A DNA stretch of 64,000 nucleotides from Chondrilla cf. caribensis (GCA_964020155.1 OZ026549.1:2337633-2401632); one strand, 5' to 3'. Counted from the stretch's first letter, positions 21,976 to 47,005 are shown. Notes: generated by a model from the letters alone, not told the origin. A program made the numbers and translations.

Positions 21976-23718
21976 TATCTTGCATCAGTTTAGAAAAGAA
22001 TCAGCAACTCTCGTCCCAAGAACACCTCCTCTCCTACGAGACTGGCGCCTCTGCACGCTATTTTGAATAAATGCCCCCCCCGGGGCCGCTGCCATTTGCC
22101 GCCTCCTCTACTACAGTAAGGACTACTACTAAAAGGCGTTGGATTTTGTCAGTTGTCTCTAGTAAACACTTGGGAGCGTCTATTTTCGACTCCATTGGTA
22201 ATCTGGGGCGACGCCCCTGCCTAACCCCTCGTAGTAGCATGCGAACGCTTTCACGGTTTCTTGTTTTGCCGTGGTTGGCTGCACCAGGTTTATTACATGA
22301 TGCCTTATACGATTTTGTGCACAAAGGTAGAAACACGTGATTCTTTGTGAGTGATGACATTACTGTGGAGACCTCAATTGGATCAGAAGACTTCACTACA
22401 GAGTGTTGTGAAGACTTAGCATCAGAAGACCCCACATTGGAGTGTGGTTTTAATCAAATTACCATATAAATCAGTGCATACAAAGAGTGATGTATACTAT
22501 TACAAGAGAATAATGGATCAATGAGCCTTTGATGGTATTAACTCTGCACGGTTTCTGGTAGCCATTTATCTATCAGCGGACAGCAGATATAAAATTAATA
22601 AATAAAGAGAAGCTGATGATTAGTGGTGGGTTTAGACACACACGTAAGGTCGACTTTGTGGCCACTAAATGCTTGATGGCCACAATGCCCCCGAGATCAA
22701 ACAGCATTTATTAGTGTGATTGTGAGTACAATGTATTGTTTTCCCAGGTTAAGTCTTGGAATGAGGCACTATTGATTGATGTTTATTATTATTGCAAGAA
22801 TATTTTTAGAGGTGCTTTTCAGGATTTATCTCCCTGCTTTTACACAATTATTGATATACATTTACTTAAGTATCTTCATTTCTACTTCTAGTCTAATGGG
22901 TAGACTAGATGTAGAAAACTAGTCTAGCTATAGATTGGTATAAAAGGAGAATTGGGAGGGCTGGTCGCTGTGGTGGCTTCATGGCACAGTGGTTATGGTG
23001 ACTACAGTCAGACACCCTGGGTTCGAGTCCCGCAGTAAATGGTTTTTCTCTTTTCTCCGTTCTCCCTGAGCAGGTTGAGTTCCAATTAATACTTTTAATT
23101 TTAATACATTAATATACATATTCATTAATAGGTAGTGAGAGCATTTGAATTGTTATTTATATTGCATTTCAATCAATTATAATATTCAACTTTGTGGTAC
23201 TAACACTGCTGTAATAGACAAGCAACAAATCTGGATTCCTGCTGATTGCTTCATATTATCACATCACAATTGATAACATTCTTACAACAATACATGTCCA
23301 TAATGTTAAGACTGAAAATTTGAAATGTATCCTAGGCCAGGCCTGCGTTATTGTCCTGTAGGCATTTACGTCCTTGTGGTGGTATGGTTTATACCATAGA
23401 TAATAGTAGTGCTTATCAATACATGTTTGGTGTATATCATATGGTTTCTATGCAGAGATATCAATATTTATGGCTAGTCCAGGCATATTGTGTATAGGTT
23501 GGTATTTCAGATATCCATTTTCGCGTTCTTATCTCGTTACGTATAATACGAGTTTACACACTACTTCCGGAGGTTATCAGTCACAAGACTCGCAGTGTCC
23601 CTCTAGCCTTCCCTCTGTTCTAGTTTTAGCAACGCACGCCATTGCATCATCTAGATAAAAGTAGTGGTTCACACTTCAGCTGTCCGCACATACGCCCATA
23701 CGTGTGAGAAACTCGAAG
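21976..23718. other. Divergent intergenic region between methyltransferase and receptor genes
   Basis: About 1.74 kb between two start codons on opposite strands. The first 400 bp are CpG-rich and carry overlapping ORFs on both strands (plus 22071-22340, minus 22058-22435). The plus ORF ends in LHDALYDFVHKGRN, faintly like a DCC-family tail, but no upstream domain motifs support it. The remainder is AT-rich with a tRNA-like element near 22.98 kb. A promoter region for both genes is the likeliest role. Confidence 0.5.
22975..23045 (+). repeat. tRNA-like pol III element (probable SINE head or decayed tRNA)
   Basis: The sequence TGGCACAGTGG (22982-22992) fits an A-box and GGTTCGAGTCC (23020-23030) is a perfect B-box, 38 nt apart. 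The T-arm can pair four base pairs around TTCGAGT, but the acceptor-stem halves do not pair, so it is not a working tRNA. A tRNA-derived SINE is the best reading. Confidence 0.5.
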
Positions 23719-26700
23719 ATGTGGATAAATCGCCGAGTAGTCGATCGGCTTCCTTTACAAAAATTGCTGCTGTTCTTTTTGAGCATCTATGGTGAGTTGA
23801 TGGATAATTTGCCTGGTTGATTTCATAAGCCAAGGTGGAAAGGTTCCGATGCTAGGATACGATCGGTTCTATAAACCTTCACGACCTCGCCTATCGGAGT
23901 TTCCTGGTTCTGCTAACACCTTGTAAGAGGCGGGCCGCCTCGAACCAAGGGTTAAAATCGTCCTATGTAAGCTATAGGGCGAAGATATTAGCCTTGTAAG
24001 CTTACAATTTCACGTCTAGTTACACGTAAACAGCCCGCATGACTTGTGATGACCACTGCCTCTCCCGTTCAGTTGGCTACCTCTACAGCCGCTACGACAA
24101 CCGTCTCCCCCGCAGGCGAATTGTCTTGGTTGTAAACGTTTGCTTTGTTTAAATCACCGTAACATTTACAATAGAATTAGAGTAGTACGTAAACTCATTC
24201 CTGATTGAATTATAGGGATAGTAACCGCTGTACGTTGAATAAACTGTAAATGATGCAGTGTTTCTTTCCCTCCACACATAATACAACGCCCTTCTCAATC
24301 TCAGTGTCCCTGTACTCATAACTGTCTATATGCCTATACGTATATGTGTGTGTGTATAACCATGATATTACGTATACTGTGTTGTGTTCCTTGAGTGACG
24401 TGTTGTAAATCCATATTATCATCACATACGTAGGTACTGTGAACAGTCAGCTAGTCATAACAACTGAGGACGGTAGCGTTTTCACCAATAAAACTTACTT
24501 CGCTTTAGAAGAACCAGTGCAATTCACTTGTTCAGGAGGCGTCAACCTAAGATGGTACTATATGGATCTTCTCACAGAGAGAGAAGTACCCACCGATGTT
24601 GGTGGGGTTGTGTATCAGGTGGGGACCAGCACTGAACAGGTATTACATGTGGATAGACGCAGCAGCACTGTGGCGACTACATTCATCTGCCGGTCTTCCA
24701 GTGACTCCAATGCTAGAGCTACAATATATGTGAAAGAAGGTTTGTGAGCACATTACTTGGATTGTAATGGTTACGTCCACATTGTACAACTGTAGCATTT
24801 TGTCCTGAATATCTGTTTGTGGTTATGTTTTTTGTTAGTTCTTTACTAGTTTTCATAGTGGGACACATTTGAAATTAAGCTATTATGATCTGCACATATG
24901 TATATTGACCATACATATGTACTCTACATGTGTCATACCATTGACAAAGGTAGCAGTCGGCTGCCGGAATGTTTGGTGTAATAAAATTTCTGTGGCTAGA
25001 GATTTCCATCAAACTTATCCACTACATTATGATCTGCCTATAATTGCATCACGTGGGTGGTTCATTATTTGAAACAATCTTTCAAAATAAGGATGTGATG
25101 GTAACCATGTGTACGTATGAATGTACACACATTATGGCAACATCTATATACTACATGCATACATACGTACGCACCTTATACTTCATGAACAATTCTGTAT
25201 CTCTTAGACAAGTTGCAGTCTGTGGTAGCTGTGAATTCATCTTCCGTTCGAGTCACTTTGAAAGCAGATGTTGATACCCGTATAGTATATACTCTACGGT
25301 ATTGCAAGGTGAAGCAGTCATCTTGTGCTTCTGCATCCGCACGTCTCAACAATGACCGTCTGACCTACCTGAATGACCTTGAACCATATACATTTTACGA
25401 TGTGAGTGTTTCCGGATATTCTATGGAAAGACGTGTACAGACCTTGTCAGCAAGTGAGTTGAATATAATATTGTGATGCAGGTTGTCTCCCAGTGGGACG
25501 AGAGGTGAGAATTTGTCTCCTCTTGGATGTTTCGTGTCACACCTTTGGAATTTTCTCCCCCGTGCAAATTGACAGTGTCTGCAGTGATATTTGTACTCAC
25601 CCCCTCTTGTTAAATATAAATACAATGTGTTACCCACTGTTCTGAAAAATCCCTTTTATGTGTGTAGATTATGACAATACCTAGCACTAGTGTGTTCCAT
25701 TTTTGTGTACATACATACGTACATTTGTAGGTCCATCTGGTCCTCCCCGAGATGTGACTTACTCTATCGAAGAGCTAGATGTGATGGCACTCTCATGGCA
25801 AATTCCCTCCTCTGATTCCCGAAATGGAGTAATCACATATTATTCCATTTGGTGTTACGATGTCATCCCGGGACAGACCAAGAACTTTAGCTTAGCAGTG
25901 TCCAACTTCACCCACCCCGAATCTCTCACAACCACCGTCCCTGTGCAGGAGAATGTCACGTACACTTGTAGAATTGCAGCTGGCAATGTTGCAGGTCTTG
26001 GACCTTATTCTGATCCTCAGCAGGTATCCATCAGAAGGATTGTTCTGCTCACTGAAAGTGACGACCGAGGAACTGTACATATTACATGGACCACTCCTCA
26101 AATTGTACCAGGAGTTAATCAAATTGGCAACATCAAATTTCAATATGGACTCTACCGAGGAATGTCATCAAATGTTATGTATATAGATGTCCCTGGTGTG
26201 ACCCAGCCTAGTGTACTCCTCGATGAGTTAGGTGAGGTCATCAATTTTGCTATGTATGAATGTATGTGTGTATGTACGTACATGGTTGGCAGTTGTATAG
26301 ACAGAATTTACCATATTGGCAATGTGTGTTGTGTGATCGAACCAATATTCTCTTTCACAGTGGATGGAAAACCTTACGAAGTGCTGGCTACAATAGATAT
26401 ATCTTATGTCAGAATCACTGCTTCTAAAATTTTGTTCTCTAAGGAAATTTGTAAGTATTCAGTGTCATATTATCAAAATTCATAGACAGATGATAACCCT
26501 TCTACATTTCTAACTGTGTTTCTGTCTTACAGCACCAGCAGTTACTGTTGATGACCTTTCTGTCATTGCCTTAAATGGTACTGCTGTCCTTTTGAGTTGG
26601 AAACCTTTAACTCTTGAACAGGCTGGGGGATTCCCCACTTATCAAGTGTTGTTGCTTAGTGATGGTGGATCTCCAGTAATACTTCAAACAAATGAATCAT

Positions 26701-26925
26701 TGGTGATCGTCAATGACCTAACCCCTGGATTGAAATATGAAGTCCAAGTGAATGCTATCACTAAAGGAGGAGAGGGGCCCCTCTTAAAGGGTAAGGAGTA
26801 TATTCGGTGTGTTGTTGTGTGTACGAAGTACATGTACTGTATACGTATATTTGATTGTTTGTTTTAAGTATGTTGTTACCGTTGGAAGTGTATGTATTGT
26901 GTATGCATGCATACTTGTCTGTCTG

Positions 26926-27018
<93 letters not shown>

Positions 27019-30000
27019 TCGTCCATTGGTATGTGTGTGCATGTGTTTGAATATTGTCATTCCTGTCTTGCAGAATCTCTCACAACACCAACTGACACAC
27101 CGCCTGTTGACTCTCTTAGCAATAATACTGTCATTATCATCAGCGTCTGTGTTACTGTAGTCCTGCTGCTGGTAGTGGCCATCGTGACTATATTGACAGT
27201 GGTTCTTTTTGTACTGTAAGTTGTTGAATACTGCTCCAGCTATTTTCTGTTGCAGTTGATATTTTCTGTTCATTATTGTTATCCTGCGTAGAGTAAAGAA
27301 GAGTCGTCAGGGTTACAATTATTACACAGTTCGTCCACGAACGGTCTGGAATTCAACGATTGTGAATTTTATCACACTGTTACTAGATTATTGATTTTTC
27401 TTGTTTTTTTTAGCGTAAAGAAAGTACAGTTATTTACGAGGGTTTGGATGAGAATGATGCAGTCAAAATCCCTGAATCCGGCACCAATACTTCAGGTCTG
27501 TATGTACTGTGTCAGTATATCCCTAACTAATGTGCATTACATACATACGTATGTACGTACGTATGTAGTCATGTTCATAATGTTTTGCACATTTTGGATG
27601 GCCACACAGTGTGAAGTGCATGTGTACTTGTTGTGTTATCAAAGATGATGCTTCACCTGGATGTTCTATTTGTTGTCAAACCACACACCTCGTTGTTATA
27701 CAGTTGGTTTGTCCAGCTGTACACTGAGTGGCTGTAGGTGTTGTCCAGCTGTACACTGAGTGGCTGTAGGTGTTGTCCAGCTGTACACTGAGTGGCTGTA
27801 GGTGTTGTCCAGCTGTACACTGAGTGGCTGTAGGTGTTGTCCAGCTGTACACTGAGTGGCTGTAGGTGTTGTCCAGCTGTACACTGAGTTGCTCTAAGTG
27901 TCATCCATCTGTACACCAAGTAGCTGTAGGCATGTAGTCTTTCAATACATGGTGCCTACTAAAGTATAAGCTAAGCTTGAGAAATGGAAATTGTGTTAGG
28001 ATCAGCATTGCCTATAAATGCCAAGTTGCGTACTTTCACGCTGTTGATCTGTATGCTGAGTGGCCTGGTAGCATGCTGTGTTGTTGTACATGTTGCACTG
28101 CATTGGTAGTTGGTAGTGCCTGGTTGCATGCCATATTGTCTGACATGCTGGTGGTATTTGACCTGCTATCAAAATATGCGGTCCCTGTTGTCATAAGGGT
28201 TGCTGTATAATTATTATAGTGTGTCTGCTGGTGTTTGCTTTAGGCAGCTGACTCGCAGGTCATGTCTCAGTTTACATTCCAGTCCAATCTTCAATTATCA
28301 CCTTCAACCTCATCACGACTACCTGTAGCTACGTATAATTTTAGATTATTTATACCATTGATCTTCCATGCCCATTGCAATGCTAAGCTTGTTCCATGTA
28401 CGTATACACCGATGTACTGTCACAGTATGTATGCATGTACTACCATTCTACATTGCATACTCATTGTTGTTCATTGATTCCACAAGATATTCCCAGCACC
28501 TCAATTCTACATAACCTTTGTATGTACATATGTGTGCATATACGTACATAAGTACGTATATGAAGACATTGTGTGTACGTACATGCTATTGTCTTGATAC
28601 TACTATTCAGCTTGCAGTGTATTATTGTCTTGCATCCAGACGTTTTCCCATTATGTGATTATCCGCTACGCACACACAGGAATAAATTAGTATTTTCCTG
28701 CCAAATGAATAAACAAGAAAATAGGAAAAATGTCTGGATTCATGTACATACATATGTACGTATGTACGTACGTATCCCAATAGTACATGCGTACACTTCT
28801 GAAGTTAATTTATTCCGTTCCTAGTTCATGTACACCATATCGCTTAAAATGCATTGATAGCAAGTGTGTACCACTGATAATGAATGTGAATTTGGTTTGC
28901 CCTTGGAGAAAATCAGCATGTGTTAGACTGTGTGAGGTGTTTCATTTGTTTATTGTTTGTTTATTTATATTCAGAATCAAGTGGCACACCTGTATAAGAC
29001 ACCTCTAACTTGATGTAGACATATGTACTTGTAAATCCTTCTATCTGTATGGCTTTGTGGTTATGAGCGACCAACTTTAAATTTTGAAACATATCACTTA
29101 ATAGGCAATTGAACAAGTAGCATGAAACAATATGTGTATTTTTGTAAATATTTTTGTACCGTATCATGATTATTGATATCTTTGATAGTTGTATTTAATT
29201 TCTTTTGCATGGAATTATATTAATACTAATATAATATTATAATGCTGTCATGGAAATGAAATGATTAGTTCTGTGTGCTATGTTAGATTGTGCATGCAAT
29301 TGCGCAGTCATGTAATATGTGCATACGCATATACGTATATCACATAATTATTATGTATGTATGAGTGTGTGTGTGTGTTGCAGCACTTGTATTATACGTA
29401 CTAATGTTATTTGTGTGATGTTTGCAGGTGTGTTAGACTGTCTGTGCATGCGTGCTTGTATATATGTACATGTTCATGCATGAGTGACATATCAGTGTGT
29501 GTACATATGTGTGTGTGTGTGAAACTGCGGATATACGTATATCTATGTATTATGTAATACTGCATGTGTCATACACACTGCATGAGTGCCAATATATGTG
29601 TGGATATGTACTGCTGCCCATAGTAGACATGGATGACAGTCTGATGCTTGTTTAACACCTGCCATTTAACATCACCACTCTGTAACAAAAATGCAGCATT
29701 GCAGATTGTTATAAAAGCTGTGTACTAAAATTTCTGATTGAAGCCATTCAGATACAAAGGGGTTGATAGTATGAAGACATAAAGTGCTATTTTCAGTATC
29801 ATGCAAGGAAATGTTTTACAATCTGAATCAGCAGTTCTGTACTAATGGGTTTGATACCTTGTTATGTGACACCTACAAGTTGGGGCTTCTTTGGAAATTT
29901 TATGATGCAACAATCACAGACCAAGATGTTCGATACTTCCTGTATACATACATACGTACACATGACATCATTGACACTAATAATCCTGTAATATGTACAT

Positions 30001-30856
30001 ACATATGCATGATGTACGTAGATTCTAAGTATATAATAATATAACGTTATTATATACGTACGTATATTGTATGTGTATGTGTGCATGTACATCCATGTGT
30101 ACATACATACATATATTATGTGCATGTATGCATACATCCACATGGGCATACGTACGTACATATGGTTAAATAACGGATATATAGGTATGCCAGTAGTACG
30201 TTCAGTTTTTTACTGAAAGTACGGTATACAATGTCATAATATTATTATAATGTTATCCCACATAACATTAAATAAATTTGTTATTCCCACATACATGTGC
30301 ATGGGGATATACACACATACAATGCAGTTATATTTAGAATGATCCTTATTGAGATATCTCTGCTTCAATGCGATCTATATGTATTGAAACAGAGATATCT
30401 CAATGCGTTATGTTTACTGAAACAGAACCATTCAGTAAATATAATGTACTTGCAATGGCCAAAGTGTTTCACCATGTACGCATCAACAACCACAGGTGTA
30501 TTCCTTGAGCTCCTGTATATAATATCGTGATGACATTATTTATTGCATCACACACTTATTATATACAATATGATCATAGGTGTACTATATATATATGTAT
30601 AATATATATATATATATATACCTATAGCTAGAAATATAATATATAAAACTACAGCTGTTTTATATGCATGAATATTATTATGTCACTATATTATAGTGAT
30701 CACAACAAGCAGTTTCACTTTAAATGTATTATTTTAATGTATGTACCCATATATCCGGATGTGGTGTTCAATGGACACATACGTTATCTACACTATAACT
30801 ATGGCCTTGTGGAGCCACTGTACATGGACGTAGAGGTTGATCCCATCAGACCATAA
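23719..30856 (+). CDS. Single-pass receptor: signal peptide, Ig-like domain, fibronectin type III domains, TM helix, tyrosine-rich tail
   Basis: Likely a cell-surface adhesion or signalling receptor. Exons 1-9 are well supported: 23719-23791, 24434-24739, 25208-25453, 25731-26231, 26361-26450, 26533-26790, 27074-27215, 27292-27343 and 27414-27495. Ectodomain exons join in phase 1, as in shuffled extracellular modules. Exon 1 gives a signal peptide (LLLFFLSIYG). Exon 2 is an Ig-like domain with Cys..WYY..Cys. Exon 3, exon 4 (which holds two) and exon 6 carry FN3 domains (LSWQIPSS, LEPYTFYDVSV, LTPGLKYEVQV). Exon 7 has the TM helix (about residues 508-538), exon 8 a YNYYTV segment and exon 9 STVIYEGLDE. 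Exons 10 (28248-28332) and 11 (30697-30856, ending YGLVEPLYMDVEV) fit by phase only and are tentative; with them the protein is 664 residues. No kinase or phosphatase domain is seen. The exon 8 donor (GTCTGG) is weak. Confidence 0.72.
26930..27018. repeat. (GT)n microsatellite in receptor intron 6
   Basis: Nearly 90 bp of pure GT repeats, 140 bp past the exon 6 donor and about 55 bp before the TM exon; (UG)n in the transcript. Confidence 0.95.
27711..27930. repeat. 32-bp minisatellite, about seven copies
   Basis: Head-to-tail units starting GTCCAGCTGTACACTGAG, each 32 bp. The first five or so copies are nearly identical, and the last two are diverged. Every unit contains CAGCTGTACA. It lies in receptor intron 9. 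Minus-strand ORFs over it are repeat artefacts. Confidence 0.95.
30349..30402. repeat. Perfect-like hairpin (about 20-bp stem)
   Basis: TTGAGATATCTCTGCTTCAAT pairs with ATTGAAACAGAGATATCTCAA across a loop of about 12 nt, with a single mismatch. A second small hairpin (TTTACTGAA...TTCAGTAAA) follows at about 30412-30440. The region is intronic or 3' of the receptor gene and rich in short inverted repeats. Confidence 0.7.
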
Positions 30857-31127
30857 CGTAATAGCTAGTCTATACATACTATACTATGAGATTTGTATAC
30901 AATACATATTATGCATATACTGTATTATACTTGCATGGCGTATGTAATAATATTATGCAGGCATGTACGGATTGAAATAATATAATGTGACCCATTTAAC
31001 ACAATCATATACATGAGAAAATTTAGCAAACATTATAAAAATAAAGAAATGCTTCTCCAATGATAAGTAGGTTCATTGCTTATAATGATTGTCGATCAAG
31101 ACTAACATATGTGACCCTAGGTTCAAG

Positions 31128-31430
31128 TTATATATTATATATGCTCCATCTGCACCTGGTCCAGTCTATTTGCGGTTGATCACATCCCTGGTCACCTAAA
31201 TGTTGTGCACTATAGTACAATGATGTATGGTGCAAGGCCACCATAGTACGGATGTCACAGAAGCGTCCCGATCTCCTATTGGAAAAAGTGTAAGCGGGGT
31301 CAAGCGTCCCTGCCCTTCCCTCGACTTCCGCCAAAAGCAGAAAGTGCTCAGGTGTTAACTGCAAAGGGTTACTTCCGACGTGTTCCGTGGCATCATAATA
31401 AAGATTCGTTAACAATGGCGGAATCGGCAT
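31128..31430 (-). CDS. Hypothetical small ORF divergent from the macro-PARP gene
   Basis: A 100-codon open frame starting MPIPPLLTNLYYDATEHVG, 407 bp from the PARP14-like start on the opposite strand. I do not recognise it. The first 45 residues have ordinary protein composition and CpG-richer DNA, like first exons elsewhere here. A strong acceptor-like site (polypyrimidine then CAATAG near 31277) and a possible donor (CATTTAG|GTGACC near 31199) suggest that it might be a first exon or an exon pair instead of a whole gene. It may also be chance within a bidirectional promoter. Confidence 0.25.
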   Translation of the reverse strand: MPIPPLLTNLYYDATEHVGSNPLQLTPEHFLLLAEVEGRAGTLDPAYTFSNRRSGRFCDIRTMVALHHTSLYYSAQHLGDQGCDQPQIDWTRCRWSIYNI

Positions 31431-31837
31431 GAAACTTAATGGTTCAATCCAAAACCAACGAGATGGTACTACTTCTCATAAGTCACTTTTATTGGACGAA
31501 GGTCTTCTGGGATCGAAAATTTGAAGCAAAAAGAAACATTTTCTATTAACTTTCCCTCCAGGGCTTCTAGGTGCTTCTTAGTAATGGGTAATGGCGATTA
31601 AATTTAAACGACAATGATTTTCGTGGAATTAGTAATAGACCATAATAAGGCCGGCCGGGCGCTAATGCAATATTATCATTCTAGGAAAAAAGTCAGAGGA
31701 TTGCGCCACGACTCTTCACTCTTGTAAACAAACCTCGGACCGAAGTTACTTTGTATCCAAATGATTTCTGTCTACAAGGCCCTGTGTCTAGTTTGTATCC
31801 TTCGCTTTCATTGGGACGTACATCGAAATTAGCTTGA

Positions 31838-43207
<11,370 letters not shown>

Positions 43208-43913
43208 TAAACTGCAAGGAACTATTACATCAGCATGTTAATTAAACAATGCATTATTATTATTTCATTTTTACGTTTTGTATTGTGTCTACTGTACATG
43301 TCTTAAAATACCATGCTAAACAATAATGTCATGCTATAAGGAACAATAATATTATTAGTATTACATAATATAATATAATAATATTATTATTAAAATATGC
43401 TGTACCCAAAATTAATATAAAATAATTTCCAATTTTTGATAATAATTATGAAGAATATTATATAATATAATACCAATTTGAATATTATTTATTAATTTTT
43501 ATTCTACGTACATGCAATGTACAATTCAAATGATACATTATTATACGTATTATACACATGTACTTGATATTACATTATTTGTAGGTTATACGGCATTAAA
43601 ATTGTCATAATAGTATAATAATGTAGTCTGCTGCATATTATCCAAAAATAACAATAATAGTATTATAGTAATGATTTCAAAAAATTAATAATTAAAGTGT
43701 AACATAAGAAAATTCTATATAAACATAATATTATATAAATGCACGATGCATACAGTTAGCCAAAAAACCTGCTGTATAATATGTATGTATAAATTTAAAA
43801 ACAAATTGACACCAATAAGAACAACATAATAATAATATTATAATAATAATAGTATTATTTGTATTATTAATATTATGCTAGAGTTAATGCAATAACAATG
43901 CAAAACGTAGCAG
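43208..43913. other. Convergent intergenic region, extremely AT-rich
   Basis: 706 bp between the stop codons of the macro-PARP gene (plus) and ankyrin gene A (minus). It is dominated by AATAATATTATTA-type text with several AATAAA and TTTATT hexamers that could serve as poly(A) signals for both genes. No ORF is present. Confidence 0.75.
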
Positions 43914-46900
43914 TCATACAAAAGTGTGATCAGTGTGTCGCTGCCTCTGGTGGTCTCTACAGTTATCCTCTTCGACAAAATGGATGACTGTGTTGTAACC
44001 TACAAGTGGAGATATGGACATGAGCTGATCATTGTGTATGCAATAGTGTACTTGATATAAGAGAGCCATAGTCCATAGTGGTCACCCTTTGGATCTGATG
44101 AAAGTGGCTGCTATAGAGAGGCGGTCTTTATATGCAGGTTGAATTGTACACTATAGACTCTTTTAGTACTTAGTAATCTGGCTGCTATAGAGAGGCGGTC
44201 TTTATATGCAGGTTGAATTGTACACTATAGACTCTTTTAGTACTTAGTAATCTGGCTGCTATAGAGAGGTGGTCTTTATATGCAGGTTGAATTGTACACT
44301 ATAGACTCTTTTAGTACTTAGTAATCTGGCTGCTATAGAGAGGTGGTCTTTATATGCAGGTTGAATTATACACTATAGACTCTTTTAGGACTTGGTAACA
44401 TGGCTGCTATAGAGGGGTGGTCTTTATATGCAGGTTGAATTGTACACTATAGACTCTTAGTACTTAGTAATCTGGCTGCTATAGAGAGGTGGTCTTTATA
44501 TGCAGGTTGAATTGTACACTATAGACTCTTTTAGTACTTAGTAATCTGGCTGCTATAGAGAGGTGGTCTTTATATGCAGGTTGAATTGTACACTATAGAC
44601 TCTTTTAGTACTTAGTAATCTGGCTGCTATAGAGAGGTGGTCTTTATATTATGCAGGACAAATTGTAGATTTTAGACTCTTGAGGGACTTATTAGTGACC
44701 TGGCTGTTATAGAGAGGTTGCTTCACTACAGTGACCTTTATCCAATGGTTCCACTATATAATTATTGTGCTGTAGTCACAGCATTCAATGTTCTGTAGAC
44801 AGATAGCGTTAATGATGTGTTATGATATTGTCAGACTGATTCATCAATGTACATTGGAAAGAACATACTCACGTCTTTCCCGCTCGGGGTAATCTGACGA
44901 TCCACTCCATCCTCTAGCCATGGGACCGGGACTGGTGTGGGGTTCCTTGTGATCACTCCTAATATGGTTTGTGTGGGGAGAATGTATGCATGAACTCACT
45001 AAGTCTTGATTAGTGCAATGTACTAATACTGCGTTGATACACATAATGCAGTGTAGTGTTCACACCCAAGTGTGGGGAACAACAGTAACTAACCAATCAG
45101 TTGCGGACTCAGCCCTTCTAGAAAGTAACTGCAAATGACAAAACAACATACATAGAGTCAAGTAGCAGTCTCCTCAACACCACATGGTTACACAAACCTC
45201 TTTGTATAGAGATTTAGACTTCTTTTTGGGAAATATCTGATCAGGGAAATCCCCACTAACATTCTTCAGGCACACACTAGCACTGTGATTCTGTATAATA
45301 TTATTACGAAATAGTTACAGTGTAGAGTCCAATGATATGAATTTTAATGTGCAAGTGTGTGTGTGTGCATGTGTGTGTGTGTGTACGTGTGTGTGTGTGT
45401 GTGTGTTTGTGTGTGTGTGCGTGCGTGTGTGTGTGTGTGTGTGTGTGCGTGTGTGTTTGTGTGGTATGCACATGAGGTATGCATGCGTATGTGTGGGCAT
45501 GTGCATGTAGTACATGCGTGTTTATGCTTTGGTTTGTGTGTATCTTCATGAGTGAGCTGTACATACCAAGAGTATTCTGATCATTCCTTTATTCCTTGCA
45601 CTAGCAGCTAGGTGAATTGGTGTATCACCACAGCTGTTCTGCATATTAATCAGTTGTGGAAACATGTTTAGTACCATACTCAGGATCTGTTGTCTGAATA
45701 GAAGAGGAGAGCAGAGGTGCTCAGTAAGGGTAGAGGAGAGTAGGGTTATATGAGAGTAGGGATACATAAGGAGAGTAGAAATAGAGTAGACAAATATAAA
45801 ATAATCAATGTTCATGTAACAAAGTTCAGGTTTGAGATATTCTTAAAATCTCACATTTTACTTTCCACCGCTCCGTGGAGCACTGTTCCCCCTGTCACAT
45901 GATTAATGCAAACTTGGATTACTGGATCCTCTTCCACAGCAGCGTCCACTGTCAATCCGGCAACCATTGGGGACTGTTCTACCATTCCACAGTATGCCAG
46001 CAAGGAATCACGTAGAGGACCTTCAATGAAAGTACACAGACAAAAAATATTGGTATTGATATAACATGAAGATCACTACTATAGTGAATTGTTGTCAATC
46101 TACCACAATTTGCTGTCAAAAAATATGCTTGAATAATAAGTTTGAGTGGATTAAGTAGATATTCATTAGTAATTGTGTACTACATTGGTTGGGGATGTTG
46201 TGGTGGATAAAGCGGTGGCAGATTAACAGCAATTCAATACATATTAAAAAACAAGGTACGTATGTTTATATGGATTGTAATATTAAAAGCATTAGTGGGC
46301 AATTATAACATATGGATGTCTGGGACTTATGCATTTTGCACTTAAATCTGCACATACACACATACACGTGGGACAAAAGTGTCCCGAATCACCCAATTTC
46401 ACAGATTTCGCGAACAGTTTCGCATTTTAACACTCATCGCGTTTACTAAATTGATTGTTAGACAATTACGTGATTGAGTGTTCACGAATAAACTTTCGCA
46501 TATACCACATTCTTCATGAAATTCAGGAAACTTTTAGGTCCACGAAACTTTCCCGCTACACGGTACATCCAATACAGACACACACACCTTTTCTATTGTC
46601 AATGGATGGCACATGAGGTGATTTTGACTCTGCTCTATCTTGTTCTTTCTCTGGTGACAAATGTTTCTGCTTCTCATGTGGCCCAGTGCATATCAGAGAA
46701 TCTTTTGAACATTTCCGAAGTGAGTCACACAAATATTTGACTATTCTCTGTCTTCCACTTTTCACAGCCACCATCAATACGGAATCACCATCTCTAGTAC
46801 GTAGGTTGTGGTCAAAAGGATCCTGTGAGTGTTGAAAGGAAGTCGCATGAAGTGTAAGAATAAGACGACATTATTACATTAAAATATGACAGCTACTTTG

Positions 46901-46940
46901 TACACCCAACACTCACTACACAAACACACACACACAAACA

Positions 46941-47005
<65 letters not shown>

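Noticed and set aside
22058..22435. Overlapping ORFs on both strands upstream of the methyltransferase
   Set aside because: No convincing domain. The plus ORF's faint DCC-like ending lacks any upstream support, and CpG-rich promoters often stay open by chance.
27653..27919. Minus ORF with a repeated peptide (CTAGQHLQPLSVQLDNTYSH type)
   Set aside because: The 32-bp minisatellite is not a multiple of three and gives the same peptide cycle by chance; it lies in an intron on the other strand.
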